Positions 23,786-32,720 of a stretch of 64,000 nt of DNA are shown here, one piece after another; the first letter of the stretch is position 1, and every line of letters begins with the position of its first letter. The DNA is taken from assembly GCA_964636405.1 (NCBI GenBank), contig CAZWSI010000007.1, forward strand, positions 23,660-87,659, in the 5' to 3' direction. Source of the DNA: CAZKGE01 sp964636405 (lineage in GTDB: Bacteria > Bacillota > Clostridia > Christensenellales > CAG-138). Below the pieces are notes generated by a model. It did no database searches. It was not told the DNA's origin and saw only the letters and a program-made list of their open reading frames with translations. The position numbers were made by a program, and so were the translations under genes.

Positions 23786-23803
23786 TTCGGGATATATCGT
23801 GAA
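23786..23803. promoter_or_regulatory. Operator-like site related to O2
   Basis: TTCGGGATATATCGTGAA matches O2 (20280) in 15 of 18 positions, including the GATATATC core, but has an imperfect right arm. It lies upstream of both the minus-strand 23-residue frame and, further away, the gene at 24025. From 23804 to 24024 I see no gene. Confidence 0.5.
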
Positions 23804-24024
23804 CACGTTTGCGGCATTAGCAATTCTGGGTTTCAAATAGTGCAAAAGAGGTGTATAGGCAAGTAAAGAAACAGTATATAAATACATGGTATTCGTGGTA
23901 ATCAATAACGCAAAAATTGGCTGTAGGTGTTGTGGTAAACCAAAAACAACACACACACTTACATATTGCATATTGGCGTATAGCGTGCTAGTCTGTGCAT
24001 ATAGAAACGAAAGGGGGAGCGACA

Positions 24025-24291
24025 ATGACCGGAAGTTTTGAACGGATTTGGCAAGCAATACTCGCACATGAGGGAGAGACGTTTTACACCCTTGGCCGTA
24101 GACTGGAGTTCACCTATCAGGTGTTTCCCGATGAAATTGTTTGCAGTCGTGCGAAAACTTGGAGACTGACCAAGAGCAACTTTGAAAAGGCATACGAGTG
24201 CATCGACACAGTAACCGCGACGGAGTTCAGCAAGACAATAATGGGATCATCGTATGTGAAAGCCATTTTGAAAGATTCCCGGATTTACTGA
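24025..24291 (+). CDS. Conserved hypothetical protein at the right end of the element
   Basis: 88 residues, MTGSFERIWQAILAHEGETF, then TYQVFPDEIVCSRAKTWRLTKSNFEKAYECI. Start ATG 24025 follows AAAGGGGGAGCGACA. I recall similar small proteins next to mobile-element or defence genes, with no known function. It is followed by a terminator, so it forms its own transcript. Confidence 0.6.
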   Translation: MTGSFERIWQAILAHEGETFYTLGRRLEFTYQVFPDEIVCSRAKTWRLTKSNFEKAYECIDTVTATEFSKTIMGSSYVKAILKDSRIY

Positions 24292-24327
24292 TTCAGCTTG
24301 CCTCTAACATAGATAGTCCTACCTTGG

Positions 24328-24356
24328 AAAAGGCTCTCAACGACGAGGGCCTTTTT
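24328..24356 (+). terminator. Terminator near the right end of the element
   Basis: AAAAGGCTCTC (24328-24338) pairs with GAGGGCCTTTT (24345-24355) with one G.T pair. From here to 24580 no gene is seen; this stretch is AT-rich boundary DNA. Confidence 0.65.
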
Positions 24357-24580
24357 CTGTGACATATTGTGCAATACACTATTACATTGCACTTGGCAAA
24401 CTGGAAATCGACTGCTATAGTAGCTTATAAATACTGCACCTAAGAAACTGAATATGGGCTGTGATCCATGAGGCGTGGTTGCTGGACAGACGCTTTTCAC
24501 GGGGTAGAACACAACATATAGGGGTATCGCTGAAAAGGGCTTCACAAAATGCTGTGATAAAAGGGTAGTCGTAAGTAGCG

Positions 24581-24586
24581 CGGCGT
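24581..24586 (+). repeat. Right copy of the 6-bp direct repeat (attR-like)
   Basis: CGGCGT repeats the left boundary sequence at 9546-9551. comM coding resumes here as GGC GTG CTC TTT, giving GVLFLDEL. Excision between the copies restores an uninterrupted comM frame. Confidence 0.55.
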
Positions 24587-25214
24587 GCTCTTTCTTGACG
24601 AGCTCCCGGAATACGGGCGCGATGTGCTGGAGGCGCTTCGACAGCCGCTGGAGGACGGAAGAATCACCGTCAGCCGCGCGCAGGCGAGCGCGACCTATCC
24701 CGCCGAATTTGTGCTGGTCGCGGCCATGAACCCATGCCCCTGCGGCAATTACGGCTCCCGCGTCAATCCCTGCCGTTGCACGGCGGCGCAGATCACCCGC
24801 TATCAAAACCGCATCTCCGGCCCGCTGCTCGACCGCATCGATATTCAGGTTGAAATGCCCGAGGTGGGCTATCAGGAGCTTTCCGATCTGAAGCGCGGCG
24901 AGCCATCCGCCGCCGTACGCGCGCGTGTCAACGCGGCGCGAAGCAGGCAGCGCGCGCGGTTTCTTGCAGAGGGGATCGTGTGCAATGCGCAAATGAACAG
25001 CGCCCAGACCAAAAAATATTGCGCGCCGGACGCGGAAGCCGAGCGCCTCTTGCAACGCGCGTTTACGCAGCTGCGGCTGTCCGCGCGCGCGTACCAGCGC
25101 ATTTTAAAGGTCGCGCGCACCATTGCGGATCTGGAAGAAAGCGAAAGCGTTTTGCCTATGCATTATGCGGAAGCCATCCAGTACCGCTCGCTGGATATGC
25201 GCCGGGAGGGATAG
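24587..25214 (+). pseudogene. comM: ComM, 3' part, separated from its start by the element
   Basis: The frame starts within LFLDELPEYGRDVLEALRQPLEDG (Walker B and following), then SRAQASATYPAEFVLVAAMNPCPCGNYGSRVNPC with the conserved Cys cluster, and the C-terminal LSARAYQRILKVARTIADLEE. It has no ribosome site of its own. Coding quality is intact to the stop at 25214. It is two bases before dprA, whose expression may now depend on promoters within the element. Confidence 0.93.
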
Positions 25215-25215
25215 C

Positions 25216-26361
25216 ATGCCGGAGTACACGCAAATACAGCTTGATACCCTTTGGCTGCATCGCGGCACGGAGCAAAGCCCGCGTGTCTTTTCGCAGCTTG
25301 CCGCAAGCTTTGATGGTGTAACCCAAGCGCGGGAGGCCGCCGCTTGCCGCGATGCGGCCGCCTTCTCCTTTGTGCCGGAGCGTATGCGCGCGCGTTTGTT
25401 TGATACGGCGCCGCGCGGCGAGCTCGAGCGGAGCGTGGAGGCCTTTACGCGCGCGGGCATCCGTGCGCTTTTTCTTTCGCAGGAGGAATACCCCGCGCTT
25501 TTGCGGGAAATCTATGATCCGCCCGCTGTTTTGTTTGTGCGCGGCAAGCTACCCGCAGATTTGCCGCTGCCGATTGCCGTGATCGGCTCGCGTGCGGCGA
25601 GCCATTATGGGCGAGAGATGGCGCGGCTTTTCGGCTTCGGTCTTGCCGAAAGGGGCGCGACAGTCGTATCCGGCCTGGCGCTGGGCGCGGACGGCTGCGC
25701 GGCAAGGGGGGCTTTGGAAAGCAAAAAATCGGATGCGCCCACCGTGGCCGTGCTCGGCTGCGGCGTGGATATCGTCTATCCCGCTTCAAACCGCGATCTA
25801 TATCTGGAAATTGTGGAGCGCGGCGCGGCCGTTTCGGAATACTGGCCGGGTACGGCCGCGCGCAGGGAGCATTTTCCGGCGCGCAACCGCATCATCAGCG
25901 GCCTTTCGCGCGGCGTTCTCGTTGTGGAGGCGGGGGAGAGAAGCGGAACCTCCATCACGGTGAATTGCGCGCTGGAGCAGGGGCGCGACGTGTTCGCCAT
26001 CCCCGGCCGCGTCACGGATGCGCAGAGCGTGGGCTCAAACCGTCTCATTCAGCAGGGCGCGGCAAAGCCCTGCTTTTGCGTGGAGGATATTCTTTGCGAG
26101 TACGCGTGCGCAACGGAAAGGCTCGAGCGTGCCGCAAAGCGCAGCGTGAAGCTTAGCGCCCTTACGCCCGTAGAGCGCGAGGTTGTGCGCACGCTGCTTG
26201 AAGGCGAAGCGAGCATCGATTCGCTCTGCGCGCGCTTGCCCTATCCAGTGGGCGCGCTGAATTCTTGCTTGACAGGCTTAACGTTTTCGGGAATAATGAA
26301 GCAGTTACCCGGGCGGGTATACGCGTTGAATATTTCGGAATGCTCGTTTATGGACGAATAA
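25216..26361 (+). CDS. dprA: DNA-processing protein DprA
   Basis: 381 residues. The Rossmann-like DNA-binding core has PIAVIGSRAASHYGREMARLFG and VVSGLALGADGCAARGAL, then VLGCGVDIVYPASN and FPARNRIISGLSRGVLVVEA, all DprA hallmarks. A C-terminal winged helix (LTPVEREVVRTLLEGEAS) is present. DprA loads RecA on incoming DNA in transformation. The ATG at 25216 follows GGGAGGGATAGC. It sits next to the interrupted comM in the usual comM-dprA-topA order. Confidence 0.95.
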   Translation: MPEYTQIQLDTLWLHRGTEQSPRVFSQLAASFDGVTQAREAAACRDAAAFSFVPERMRARLFDTAPRGELERSVEAFTRAGIRALFLSQEEYPALLREIYDPPAVLFVRGKLPADLPLPIAVIGSRAASHYGREMARLFGFGLAERGATVVSGLALGADGCAARGALESKKSDAPTVAVLGCGVDIVYPASNRDLYLEIVERGAAVSEYWPGTAARREHFPARNRIISGLSRGVLVVEAGERSGTSITVNCALEQGRDVFAIPGRVTDAQSVGSNRLIQQGAAKPCFCVEDILCEYACATERLERAAKRSVKLSALTPVEREVVRTLLEGEASIDSLCARLPYPVGALNSCLTGLTFSGIMKQLPGRVYALNISECSFMDE

Positions 26362-26379
26362 TAATATCGGAGGTCCGGC

Positions 26380-28479
26380 ATGTCGGAAACGCTTGTTATC
26401 GTGGAGTCGCCCGCAAAGGCGAAAACGATTGGAAAGTTTTTAGGGGAAAAGTACAAGGTCGTCGCCAGCAACGGTCACGTGCGCGATTTGCCCAAGAGCC
26501 AGATCGGCGTGGACGTGGAGCACAATTTTACGCCAAAATACATCACCTTGCGCGGCCGGGGCGACGTGCTCGACCGCATCCGCAAGGAGGCCAAGCAGGC
26601 CAAAAACGTATATCTTGCTACCGACCCTGATCGTGAGGGCGAGGCCATCAGTTGGCACCTTGCGCAGGTGCTGGGGCTTGACGCGGCGACCAAGTGCCGC
26701 ATCGAGTTTAATGAAATCACCTCCTCGGCGGTTAAGGGCTCCATCAAAGGGGCGCGCCCCATCGATATGCGCCTTGTCAACGCGCAGCAGGCCCGCCGCA
26801 TATTGGATCGCTTGGTGGGCTATAAGATCAGCCCCATCCTGTGGGCCAAGGTGCGCAAGGGCCTTTCCGCAGGCCGCGTGCAATCGGTCGCCACGCGCAT
26901 CATCTGCGACCGGGAGGATGAAATCACCAGCTTTGTGCCCGAGGAGTATTGGGTCATTACGGCCACGCTCCAGGAGAAGGGCACAAAAAAGTGCTTTGAC
27001 GCGAAGTATTACGGCAAGGACGGGAAAAAGCTCGATATTCATACCAAAGAGCAGGCCGACGCGGTGCTCGGTGCCGTGGACGGCGCAAGCTTTTCCGCCG
27101 TCGAGGTGAAGCTTGGGGAAAGAAGCAAGCACGCTTTCCCGCCCTTTACCACCAGCAGCCTCCAGCAGGAGGCCGCGCGCAAGCTCGGCTTTACCACCAA
27201 GCGCACCATGATGGTTGCCCAGCAGCTTTACGAGGGCATCGAGATCAGCAAGAAGGGCGCTACGGGCCTGATCTCCTATATCCGTACCGATTCCGTCCGC
27301 GTGGCGCAGGAGGCGCAGGAGGCGGCGCGCGCCTATATCGGCGAACGCTTTGGCAATCGCTATCTGCCGGAAAAGCCCAACATCTATAAAGGCCGCGCGG
27401 GCGCGCAGGACGCGCACGAGGCGATTCGCCCAACCTCTATCCAAAATGAGCCGGCGAGCATCAAGGAACGCCTTTCCGGCGACCAGTACCGGCTTTACAG
27501 ACTCATCTATGAACGCTTCCTTTCCAGTCAAATGAGCGACGCCCTGTACGCCACAACGCAGGCCAGCTTTGACGCAAACGGGCAGACCTTCCGCGCCAGC
27601 GGCGTGCAGACGATCTTCGACGGCTTTACGGCCGTGTATAACGAGGGCCGGGACGACGCGCAGGAAAAGGAGGTCGCGCTTCCCAAAATCGAAAAGGGCG
27701 ATTGCTTCCGCGCGGAGAAGATCGCAAGCGACCAGCGCTTTACGCAGCCGCCCCCGCGTTTTACGGAGGCGATGCTCGTAAAAACGCTGGAGGAAAAAGG
27801 CATTGGCCGGCCCAGCACCTATTCGCCCACCATTTCCACCATTGTGGATCGCGGCTACGTCGCGCGCGAGAAAAAGCAGCTCATTCCCACGGAGCTCGGC
27901 TTTGTCGTAACAAAGCTCATGAAGGAGAACTTCGAGCAGATCGTGGACGTAAAATTCACGGCCAACATGGAGGAATCCCTGGACGCCGTGGAGGAGGGCC
28001 GCGAGGAATGGGAGGCCCTTCTCTCCCGCTTTTACGGCCCCTTTGAAGAAAAGGTGGAGCTTGCCGGAAAGTCCATCGAGCGCGTCAAACTCGTAGACGA
28101 GGTGTCCGACGTGCAGTGCGAAAAGTGCGGCGCGATGATGGTGTATAAAACGGGGCGCTTCGGGCGCTTCCTCGCCTGCCCGAACTTCCCCAACTGCCGC
28201 AACACCAAGGCGATTGTGGAGAAGATCGACGTGCCCTGCCCCAAGTGCGGCGCGGCGCTCATCAAGCGCAAGAGCAAGCGCGGCAAGCACTTTTACGGCT
28301 GTGAGCGCTACCCCGAGTGCGATTTTGTCTCCTGGGAAAAGCCCGTCGGCACGCCCTGCCCCAAGTGCGGGGGGATGATGGTGCAAAAGCTTGGCCAAAA
28401 CGGCAGCTACACCGCCTGCATGGACAAAAACTGCGGCTATATCCACCGCAAGAAGGCAAAGGAAGATGCAAACGAATAG
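26380..28479 (+). CDS. topA: DNA topoisomerase I
   Basis: 699 residues. The Toprim domain opens TLVIVESPAKAKTIGKFLG. The active-site Tyr is in GLISYIRTDSVR (about residue 298). The C-terminus holds three four-Cys zinc ribbons (CEKCGAMM..CPNFPNC, CPKCGAAL..CERYPEC, CPKCGGMM..CMDKNC). It relaxes negative supercoils. It starts 18 bases after dprA and overlaps trmFO by 14 bases. Confidence 0.97.
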   Translation: MSETLVIVESPAKAKTIGKFLGEKYKVVASNGHVRDLPKSQIGVDVEHNFTPKYITLRGRGDVLDRIRKEAKQAKNVYLATDPDREGEAISWHLAQVLGLDAATKCRIEFNEITSSAVKGSIKGARPIDMRLVNAQQARRILDRLVGYKISPILWAKVRKGLSAGRVQSVATRIICDREDEITSFVPEEYWVITATLQEKGTKKCFDAKYYGKDGKKLDIHTKEQADAVLGAVDGASFSAVEVKLGERSKHAFPPFTTSSLQQEAARKLGFTTKRTMMVAQQLYEGIEISKKGATGLISYIRTDSVRVAQEAQEAARAYIGERFGNRYLPEKPNIYKGRAGAQDAHEAIRPTSIQNEPASIKERLSGDQYRLYRLIYERFLSSQMSDALYATTQASFDANGQTFRASGVQTIFDGFTAVYNEGRDDAQEKEVALPKIEKGDCFRAEKIASDQRFTQPPPRFTEAMLVKTLEEKGIGRPSTYSPTISTIVDRGYVAREKKQLIPTELGFVVTKLMKENFEQIVDVKFTANMEESLDAVEEGREEWEALLSRFYGPFEEKVELAGKSIERVKLVDEVSDVQCEKCGAMMVYKTGRFGRFLACPNFPNCRNTKAIVEKIDVPCPKCGAALIKRKSKRGKHFYGCERYPECDFVSWEKPVGTPCPKCGGMMVQKLGQNGSYTACMDKNCGYIHRKKAKEDANE

Positions 28480-29758
28480 GGCCGTCGTCGTCGGCGCGGG
28501 GCTGGCCGGGTGCGAGGCCGCATACCAGCTTGCCAAGCGCGGTATTGAGGTCGAGCTGTACGAAATGAAACCCGTGCGCTTTTCGCCCGCGCACAAGAGC
28601 GAGGCGCTCTGCGAGCTGGTTTGCTCCAATTCCCTTCGCTCCGACCGCATCGAGAATGCGGCGGGGCTGCTGAAGGAAGAGCTTCGCGCGCTGGATTCCC
28701 TTGTGATACGCTGCGCGGATGAAACGCGCGTGCCCGCGGGCGGCGCGCTGGCGGTCGATCGCGAGGGCTTTGCGCGGCGTGTAACCGAGGAGATATGCGC
28801 GCTGCCCAATATCACATTGCGCCGCCTCGAGGTTGCAAGCCTGCCGGACGCGCCCGCGATTATCGCCACGGGCCCGCTCACCGATGGCCCGCTTTTTGCC
28901 GGCATTTCCGCGCTCGTGGGCGAAAGCCTGCATTTCTACGACGCGGCCGCGCCCATCGTTTCCTACGATTCGCTGGATCACGGGAAAATTTTTCGCGCTT
29001 CGCGCTACGGCCGGGGCGAGGACTATCTCAACGCGCCCATGACCCGCGCGGAGTACGAGGCTTTTTGGACGGCGCTGGTGCATGCGGAAACGGCCAAGCT
29101 CCATGATTTTGAAACGCCCCGCGTGTTCGAGGGCTGCATGCCCGTGGAGGTGATGGCAAAGCGCGGGCCGCTTACTCTCGCCTACGGTCCGCTCAAGCCC
29201 GTGGGTCTTTCGCAGGATGGCGCGCGGCCCTATGCCGTGGTGCAGCTTCGGCAGGACAACGCGGAGGGCACGCTCTATAACATCGTCGGTTTTCAGACAA
29301 ATCTGCTTTTTTCCGAGCAAAGACGGGTCTTCGGCATGATTCCGGGTCTGGAAAATGCGGAGTTCGTGCGCTATGGGGTGATGCATAAAAACAGCTTTTT
29401 GCCCGCCAATGTGCTCACCCCGCACTATGAGCTGAAGGCGCGCCCAGGCCTGTATTTTGCGGGGCAGATTACGGGCGTGGAGGGCTATATCGAGTCCACG
29501 GCAAGCGGCCTTGCGGCGGGCGTGGCGCTCGCTTCGAGGCTGGCGGGGCGCGACGCCCCGGCGTTTCCGCGCGATACGGCCATCGGCGCGCTGGCGCACT
29601 ACGTATCCAACTATACGGGCTCGGACTTTCAGCCCATGAACGTGAATTTCGGCATTATGGATCACCATGGGATTCATGTGCGAAACAAGCAGGAGCGCTA
29701 CCGGCTAATGGCGGAGAAATCGCTCGCAATCGTAAAAGAATTGAAAACTGATGCATAA
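28466..29758 (+). CDS. trmFO: tRNA:m5U54 methyltransferase TrmFO (folate/FAD-dependent)
   Basis: 430 residues. RAVVVGAGLAGCEAAYQLAKRG is the N-terminal FAD-binding motif, and HKSEALCELVCSNSLRSD is the GidA-small family block. LYFAGQITGVEGYIESTASG closes the flavin domain. It adds the methyl of m5U54 in tRNA from methylene-tetrahydrofolate. The ATG at 28466 lies inside the topA end and follows AAAGGAAG. Confidence 0.95.
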   Translation: MQTNRAVVVGAGLAGCEAAYQLAKRGIEVELYEMKPVRFSPAHKSEALCELVCSNSLRSDRIENAAGLLKEELRALDSLVIRCADETRVPAGGALAVDREGFARRVTEEICALPNITLRRLEVASLPDAPAIIATGPLTDGPLFAGISALVGESLHFYDAAAPIVSYDSLDHGKIFRASRYGRGEDYLNAPMTRAEYEAFWTALVHAETAKLHDFETPRVFEGCMPVEVMAKRGPLTLAYGPLKPVGLSQDGARPYAVVQLRQDNAEGTLYNIVGFQTNLLFSEQRRVFGMIPGLENAEFVRYGVMHKNSFLPANVLTPHYELKARPGLYFAGQITGVEGYIESTASGLAAGVALASRLAGRDAPAFPRDTAIGALAHYVSNYTGSDFQPMNVNFGIMDHHGIHVRNKQERYRLMAEKSLAIVKELKTDA

Positions 29759-29780
29759 ACGGGCGCATAAAGCCCGTTTT
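29757..29780 (+). terminator. Terminator at the trmFO stop
   Basis: AAACGGGC (29757-29764) pairs with GCCCGTTT (29772-29779), followed by T and C. It overlaps the trmFO stop codon. It may reduce read-through into hslV. Confidence 0.6.
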
Positions 29781-29814
29781 CATGTTAGAATCGAAAAAAG
29801 GACAGGAGCGCGTT

Positions 29815-30360
29815 ATGGAAGAGTCGGTCAAATTCTTGGGTACGACCATCGTGGCCGTCAAGCAGGACGGCCATTGTGCCGTCGCGGGCGACGGGCAGGT
29901 TACGATGAACAACGCCAATATTATGAAGGCCACCGCGAAAAAGGTGCGCAGGCTTTATCACGACAAGGTCGTGGTGGGCTTTGCCGGCTCCGTGGCCGAC
30001 GCGTTCTCGCTCTGCGAGCGCTTTGAGCAGAAGCTCGATCAATATGGCGGCGCGCTTACGCGCTCGGCCGTGTCGCTCGCGCAGGATTGGAGGAGCGACA
30101 AGATCATGCGCAAGCTCGAGGCGCTGCTGATTGTGGCCGACAAGGAGGAATTGCTCATCATCTCCGGCACGGGCGAGGTGATCGACCCGGACGACGGCGT
30201 GGCGGCCATCGGCTCGGGCGGCATGTACGCGCTCGCGGCGGCCAAGGCGCTCAAGCAAAATACATCGCTGTCCGCAAGGGAGATTGCGGAAAAGTCGTTG
30301 CGCATCGCGGGCGAAATCTGCATCTACACCAACGGCAACATCGTCGTTGAAGAGGTATAA
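29815..30360 (+). CDS. hslV: ATP-dependent protease subunit HslV (ClpQ)
   Basis: 181 residues. The segment KFLGTTIVAVKQDGHCAVAGDGQVT holds the Thr that becomes the N-terminal nucleophile after pro-peptide removal. HslV forms a double hexameric ring, degrading proteins unfolded by HslU. The ATG at 29815 follows ACAGGAG; the frame from 29782 is longer than the family. It is two bases before hslU. Confidence 0.95.
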   Translation: MEESVKFLGTTIVAVKQDGHCAVAGDGQVTMNNANIMKATAKKVRRLYHDKVVVGFAGSVADAFSLCERFEQKLDQYGGALTRSAVSLAQDWRSDKIMRKLEALLIVADKEELLIISGTGEVIDPDDGVAAIGSGGMYALAAAKALKQNTSLSAREIAEKSLRIAGEICIYTNGNIVVEEV

Positions 30361-30362
30361 CT

Positions 30363-31751
30363 ATGCTAACGCCGAAAGAAATTGTAGACGCGCTGGATTC
30401 CTATATCATTGGGCAGGATCGCGCCAAGCGCGCCGTGGCCGTAGCCTTGCGCAATCGCTATCGCAGAAGCTGCCTGCCAGAGGAGCTGCGCGAGGAGATT
30501 ACGCCCAAGAACATCATCATGATCGGGCCCACGGGCGTGGGCAAAACGGAGATTGCCCGCCGCTTGGCCAAGCTTGTGGACGCGCCCTTTATCAAGGTCG
30601 AGGCCACCAAGTTTACCGAGGTCGGCTATGTGGGGCGCGATGTGGAATCCATGGTGCGCGATTTGGTGGAGGCGGCCATCCGCATCTGCAAGACGCGGCG
30701 CATGGAGGCCATCCGCCTTGTAGCGGAGGCGGCGGCCGAGCAGAGCCTAATTGACTTGCTCGTGCCCACCAAGCGCAAGGATCGCCAGCCCGCGGCAAAT
30801 CCCCTGCAACTCCTGCTTTCGGCGGGCGCGCCGCAGCAAAAGGACGAGCCTGAGCCGAGCGAGGAGGAGAAGCGGCGGCGCGTGAGCGAGCGCGAGCGCG
30901 TGACGCAGCAGCTTCGCGCGGGGCAGCTCGAGCATGTCCTTGTGGAGATCGAGGTGGAGGAGCGCCCCGGCACGAACGATGCGATGTTCGCCGCGGGCAT
31001 CGACCTCAACCTTGGCGAGATGTTTGGCGATTTTTTGCCCAAGAAGACGAAAAAGCGCAAGCTGCCCGTCAGCGAGGCGCGCCGCATCATCGTGCAGCAG
31101 GAGCAGGAAAAACGCATCGATATGGACGACGTAACGCGCGAGGCCGTGGCGTGCGCGGAGCAGGACGGCATCATCTTTATCGACGAGATTGACAAAATCG
31201 CTGGCGCAAACCGCACCGGCGGCCCGGACGTCTCCCGCGAAGGCGTGCAGCGCGATATTCTGCCCATTGTGGAGGGCTCCACGGTGAGCACCAAATACGG
31301 TCCGGTCAAAACGGATTTTGTGCTTTTTATCGCGGCTGGCGCATTCCACACGGCCAAGGTGACGGACTTAATCCCCGAATTGCAGGGGCGTTTCCCCATC
31401 CGCGTGCGACTCAACGATTTGACGCGCGAGGATTTTCTCAAAATCCTCACCCAGCCCCAAAACGCCGTCACCAAGCAATACGCGGCGCTTCTGTCCGCTG
31501 ATAAGGTGAAGCTCAGCTTTACGGACGACGCGCTTTCGGAAATTGCGCACTACGCGTTTCTTGCCAACGAGTCTACGGAAAACATCGGTGCGCGCAGGCT
31601 GCATACGGTGCTGGAAAACCTGCTCGACGATATTTCCTTCAACGCCAGCGGCCAGCACCCCGAAATCGACGTGGTAATCGACGCGCAGTATGTCAAGGAA
31701 CATTTAAAGGACGAATTTGCCGACGAGGATATACATAAGTATATACTGTAA
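30363..31751 (+). CDS. hslU: ATP-dependent protease ATPase subunit HslU (ClpY)
   Basis: 462 residues, starting MLTPKEIVDALDSYIIGQDRAK. Walker A is GPTGVGKTEIARRL, Walker B IIFIDEIDKIA, with the charged intermediate domain (about residues 110-245) typical of HslU. The C-terminus ends HKYIL, which docks into HslV. In Bacillus codY follows; here it does not, and a lipoprotein gene starts instead. Confidence 0.96.
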   Translation: MLTPKEIVDALDSYIIGQDRAKRAVAVALRNRYRRSCLPEELREEITPKNIIMIGPTGVGKTEIARRLAKLVDAPFIKVEATKFTEVGYVGRDVESMVRDLVEAAIRICKTRRMEAIRLVAEAAAEQSLIDLLVPTKRKDRQPAANPLQLLLSAGAPQQKDEPEPSEEEKRRRVSERERVTQQLRAGQLEHVLVEIEVEERPGTNDAMFAAGIDLNLGEMFGDFLPKKTKKRKLPVSEARRIIVQQEQEKRIDMDDVTREAVACAEQDGIIFIDEIDKIAGANRTGGPDVSREGVQRDILPIVEGSTVSTKYGPVKTDFVLFIAAGAFHTAKVTDLIPELQGRFPIRVRLNDLTREDFLKILTQPQNAVTKQYAALLSADKVKLSFTDDALSEIAHYAFLANESTENIGARRLHTVLENLLDDISFNASGQHPEIDVVIDAQYVKEHLKDEFADEDIHKYIL

Positions 31752-31777
31752 TTTGTAAAGGACGGAGAGGACGTGCC

Positions 31778-32698
31778 ATGCGGCGTAAACGGCGTAACGG
31801 CGCCCGCATAATTGCATATTGGCTGCTCGCGCTTGCGCTCCTGTTAACGGGATGCAGCAAGGCTGTGACCGCCGACGGCGTGGAAACGGTGGAATTTGAG
31901 GCGGCTTTTGCTGAGGTGATGGTGATTGACTTTACGCCGGAGCCGGCGGTCGTCGTGCTCTCCGTAGCGCATTCGCCCTCGCCTGCGCCGCTGTACACCC
32001 CAGTGCCCACGCCTTCGCCCGCTCCGACGCCGGAGCCGACGCCTGAGCTGACGCCGGAGCCGACGCCTGAGCTGACGCCGGAGCCGACCCCTTCGCCTGC
32101 CAAAAAAACTGCGCCCAAGGCGACGAGCGACCCCGGCAAGACCGCTACGCCCAGGCCCACGCAGTCTGCGAACACGCCGACCCCCAAACCGACTTCGACG
32201 CAGCCCAGCGCAACGCAAACGCCCGCGCCCACGCCGACGCCGCTTTTTGCCCCTGCGGATACGCCCGTGCCCACTGGCGCGCCCGCCGCTACGCCCACCA
32301 TGCCGCCCAGCTCCTCGGGGAGCTACCCGCAGGATGAACTGGTGCTTGCGGCGAAGGTGGCCTATATGGAGGCGCGCGGGAACGGGGAGGACGCGTACCG
32401 CGCGGTGCTCAACGTCATATTAAACCGCTGCGAATCGAGCAAGTTTGGCGGCGGGCAAACGTCCATTTCCACGGAGGTATATCGCAAGAGTCAGTTTTCC
32501 GTGGTGCGCTACGAGTCCTTCGCCACGCTTACGCCGCCCTCCGAAATAGTCGGCTACGCGGACGATATCTTCAACGGCAACAACCGCTGCCTGCCCGACG
32601 GCGTAATCTTTTTCCGTTCGGATTCGCTCGGCACGAGCTGGGGCAGCAAGGTATACTATCAATCGATCGGAGGCAACGCCTTCTTTTACGCGGGATAA
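31778..32698 (+). CDS. SleB-like cell-wall hydrolase lipoprotein with Pro-Thr linker
   Basis: 306 residues. A signal peptide ends in the lipobox LLLTGC, so it is anchored to the membrane. A long PTPEP/PTPSP linker (about residues 70-185) spans the wall. The C-terminal Hydrolase_2 (SleB) domain has LVLAAKVAYMEARGNGEDAYRAV with the catalytic-type Glu, and NVILNRCES. SleB-type enzymes are lytic transglycosylases in spore cortex or wall. The linker is encoded by a 24-bp tandem repeat (32026-32088). Confidence 0.85.
   Translation: MRRKRRNGARIIAYWLLALALLLTGCSKAVTADGVETVEFEAAFAEVMVIDFTPEPAVVVLSVAHSPSPAPLYTPVPTPSPAPTPEPTPELTPEPTPELTPEPTPSPAKKTAPKATSDPGKTATPRPTQSANTPTPKPTSTQPSATQTPAPTPTPLFAPADTPVPTGAPAATPTMPPSSSGSYPQDELVLAAKVAYMEARGNGEDAYRAVLNVILNRCESSKFGGGQTSISTEVYRKSQFSVVRYESFATLTPPSEIVGYADDIFNGNNRCLPDGVIFFRSDSLGTSWGSKVYYQSIGGNAFFYAG
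32026..32088 (+). repeat. 24-bp tandem repeat in the lipoprotein linker
   Basis: The unit GACGCCGGAGCC-GACGCCTGAGCT runs twice in full (32026-32049, 32050-32073) plus 15 bases. It encodes TPEPTPEL. Length may vary between strains by slippage. Confidence 0.8.
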
Positions 32699-32720
32699 GG
32701 ATAGGAGAGAACAAAAGAAC

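Larger units (their letters stand above)
9552..24586. mobile_element. Mosaic, degraded prophage-like element inserted in comM (~15 kb)
   Basis: The foreign segment separates the two in-frame halves of comM. It is visibly richer in A+T than the flanks, most strongly at 9600-12500. It holds a methyltransferase/nuclease pair, a SRAP/HIRAN operon, phage head-tail genes, LexA-like and S24 regulators and a truncated Y-family polymerase. Several genes are cut at internal junctions (about 17485, 20910, 23260), showing repeated rearrangement. No integrase, terminase, portal, capsid or lysis gene is seen, so it is probably no longer mobile by itself. Confidence 0.85.

Noticed and set aside
26440..28905. 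An 821-codon minus-strand open frame
   Set aside because: It is the antisense of topA and the start of trmFO. It has no family motifs and no ribosome site; high GC keeps antisense frames open.
32026..32088. Possible CRISPR-like repeat
   Set aside because: The repeats are directly tandem without spacers, keep the reading frame and encode TPEPTPEL in a wall-spanning linker. No CRISPR array or cas gene was seen in the window.
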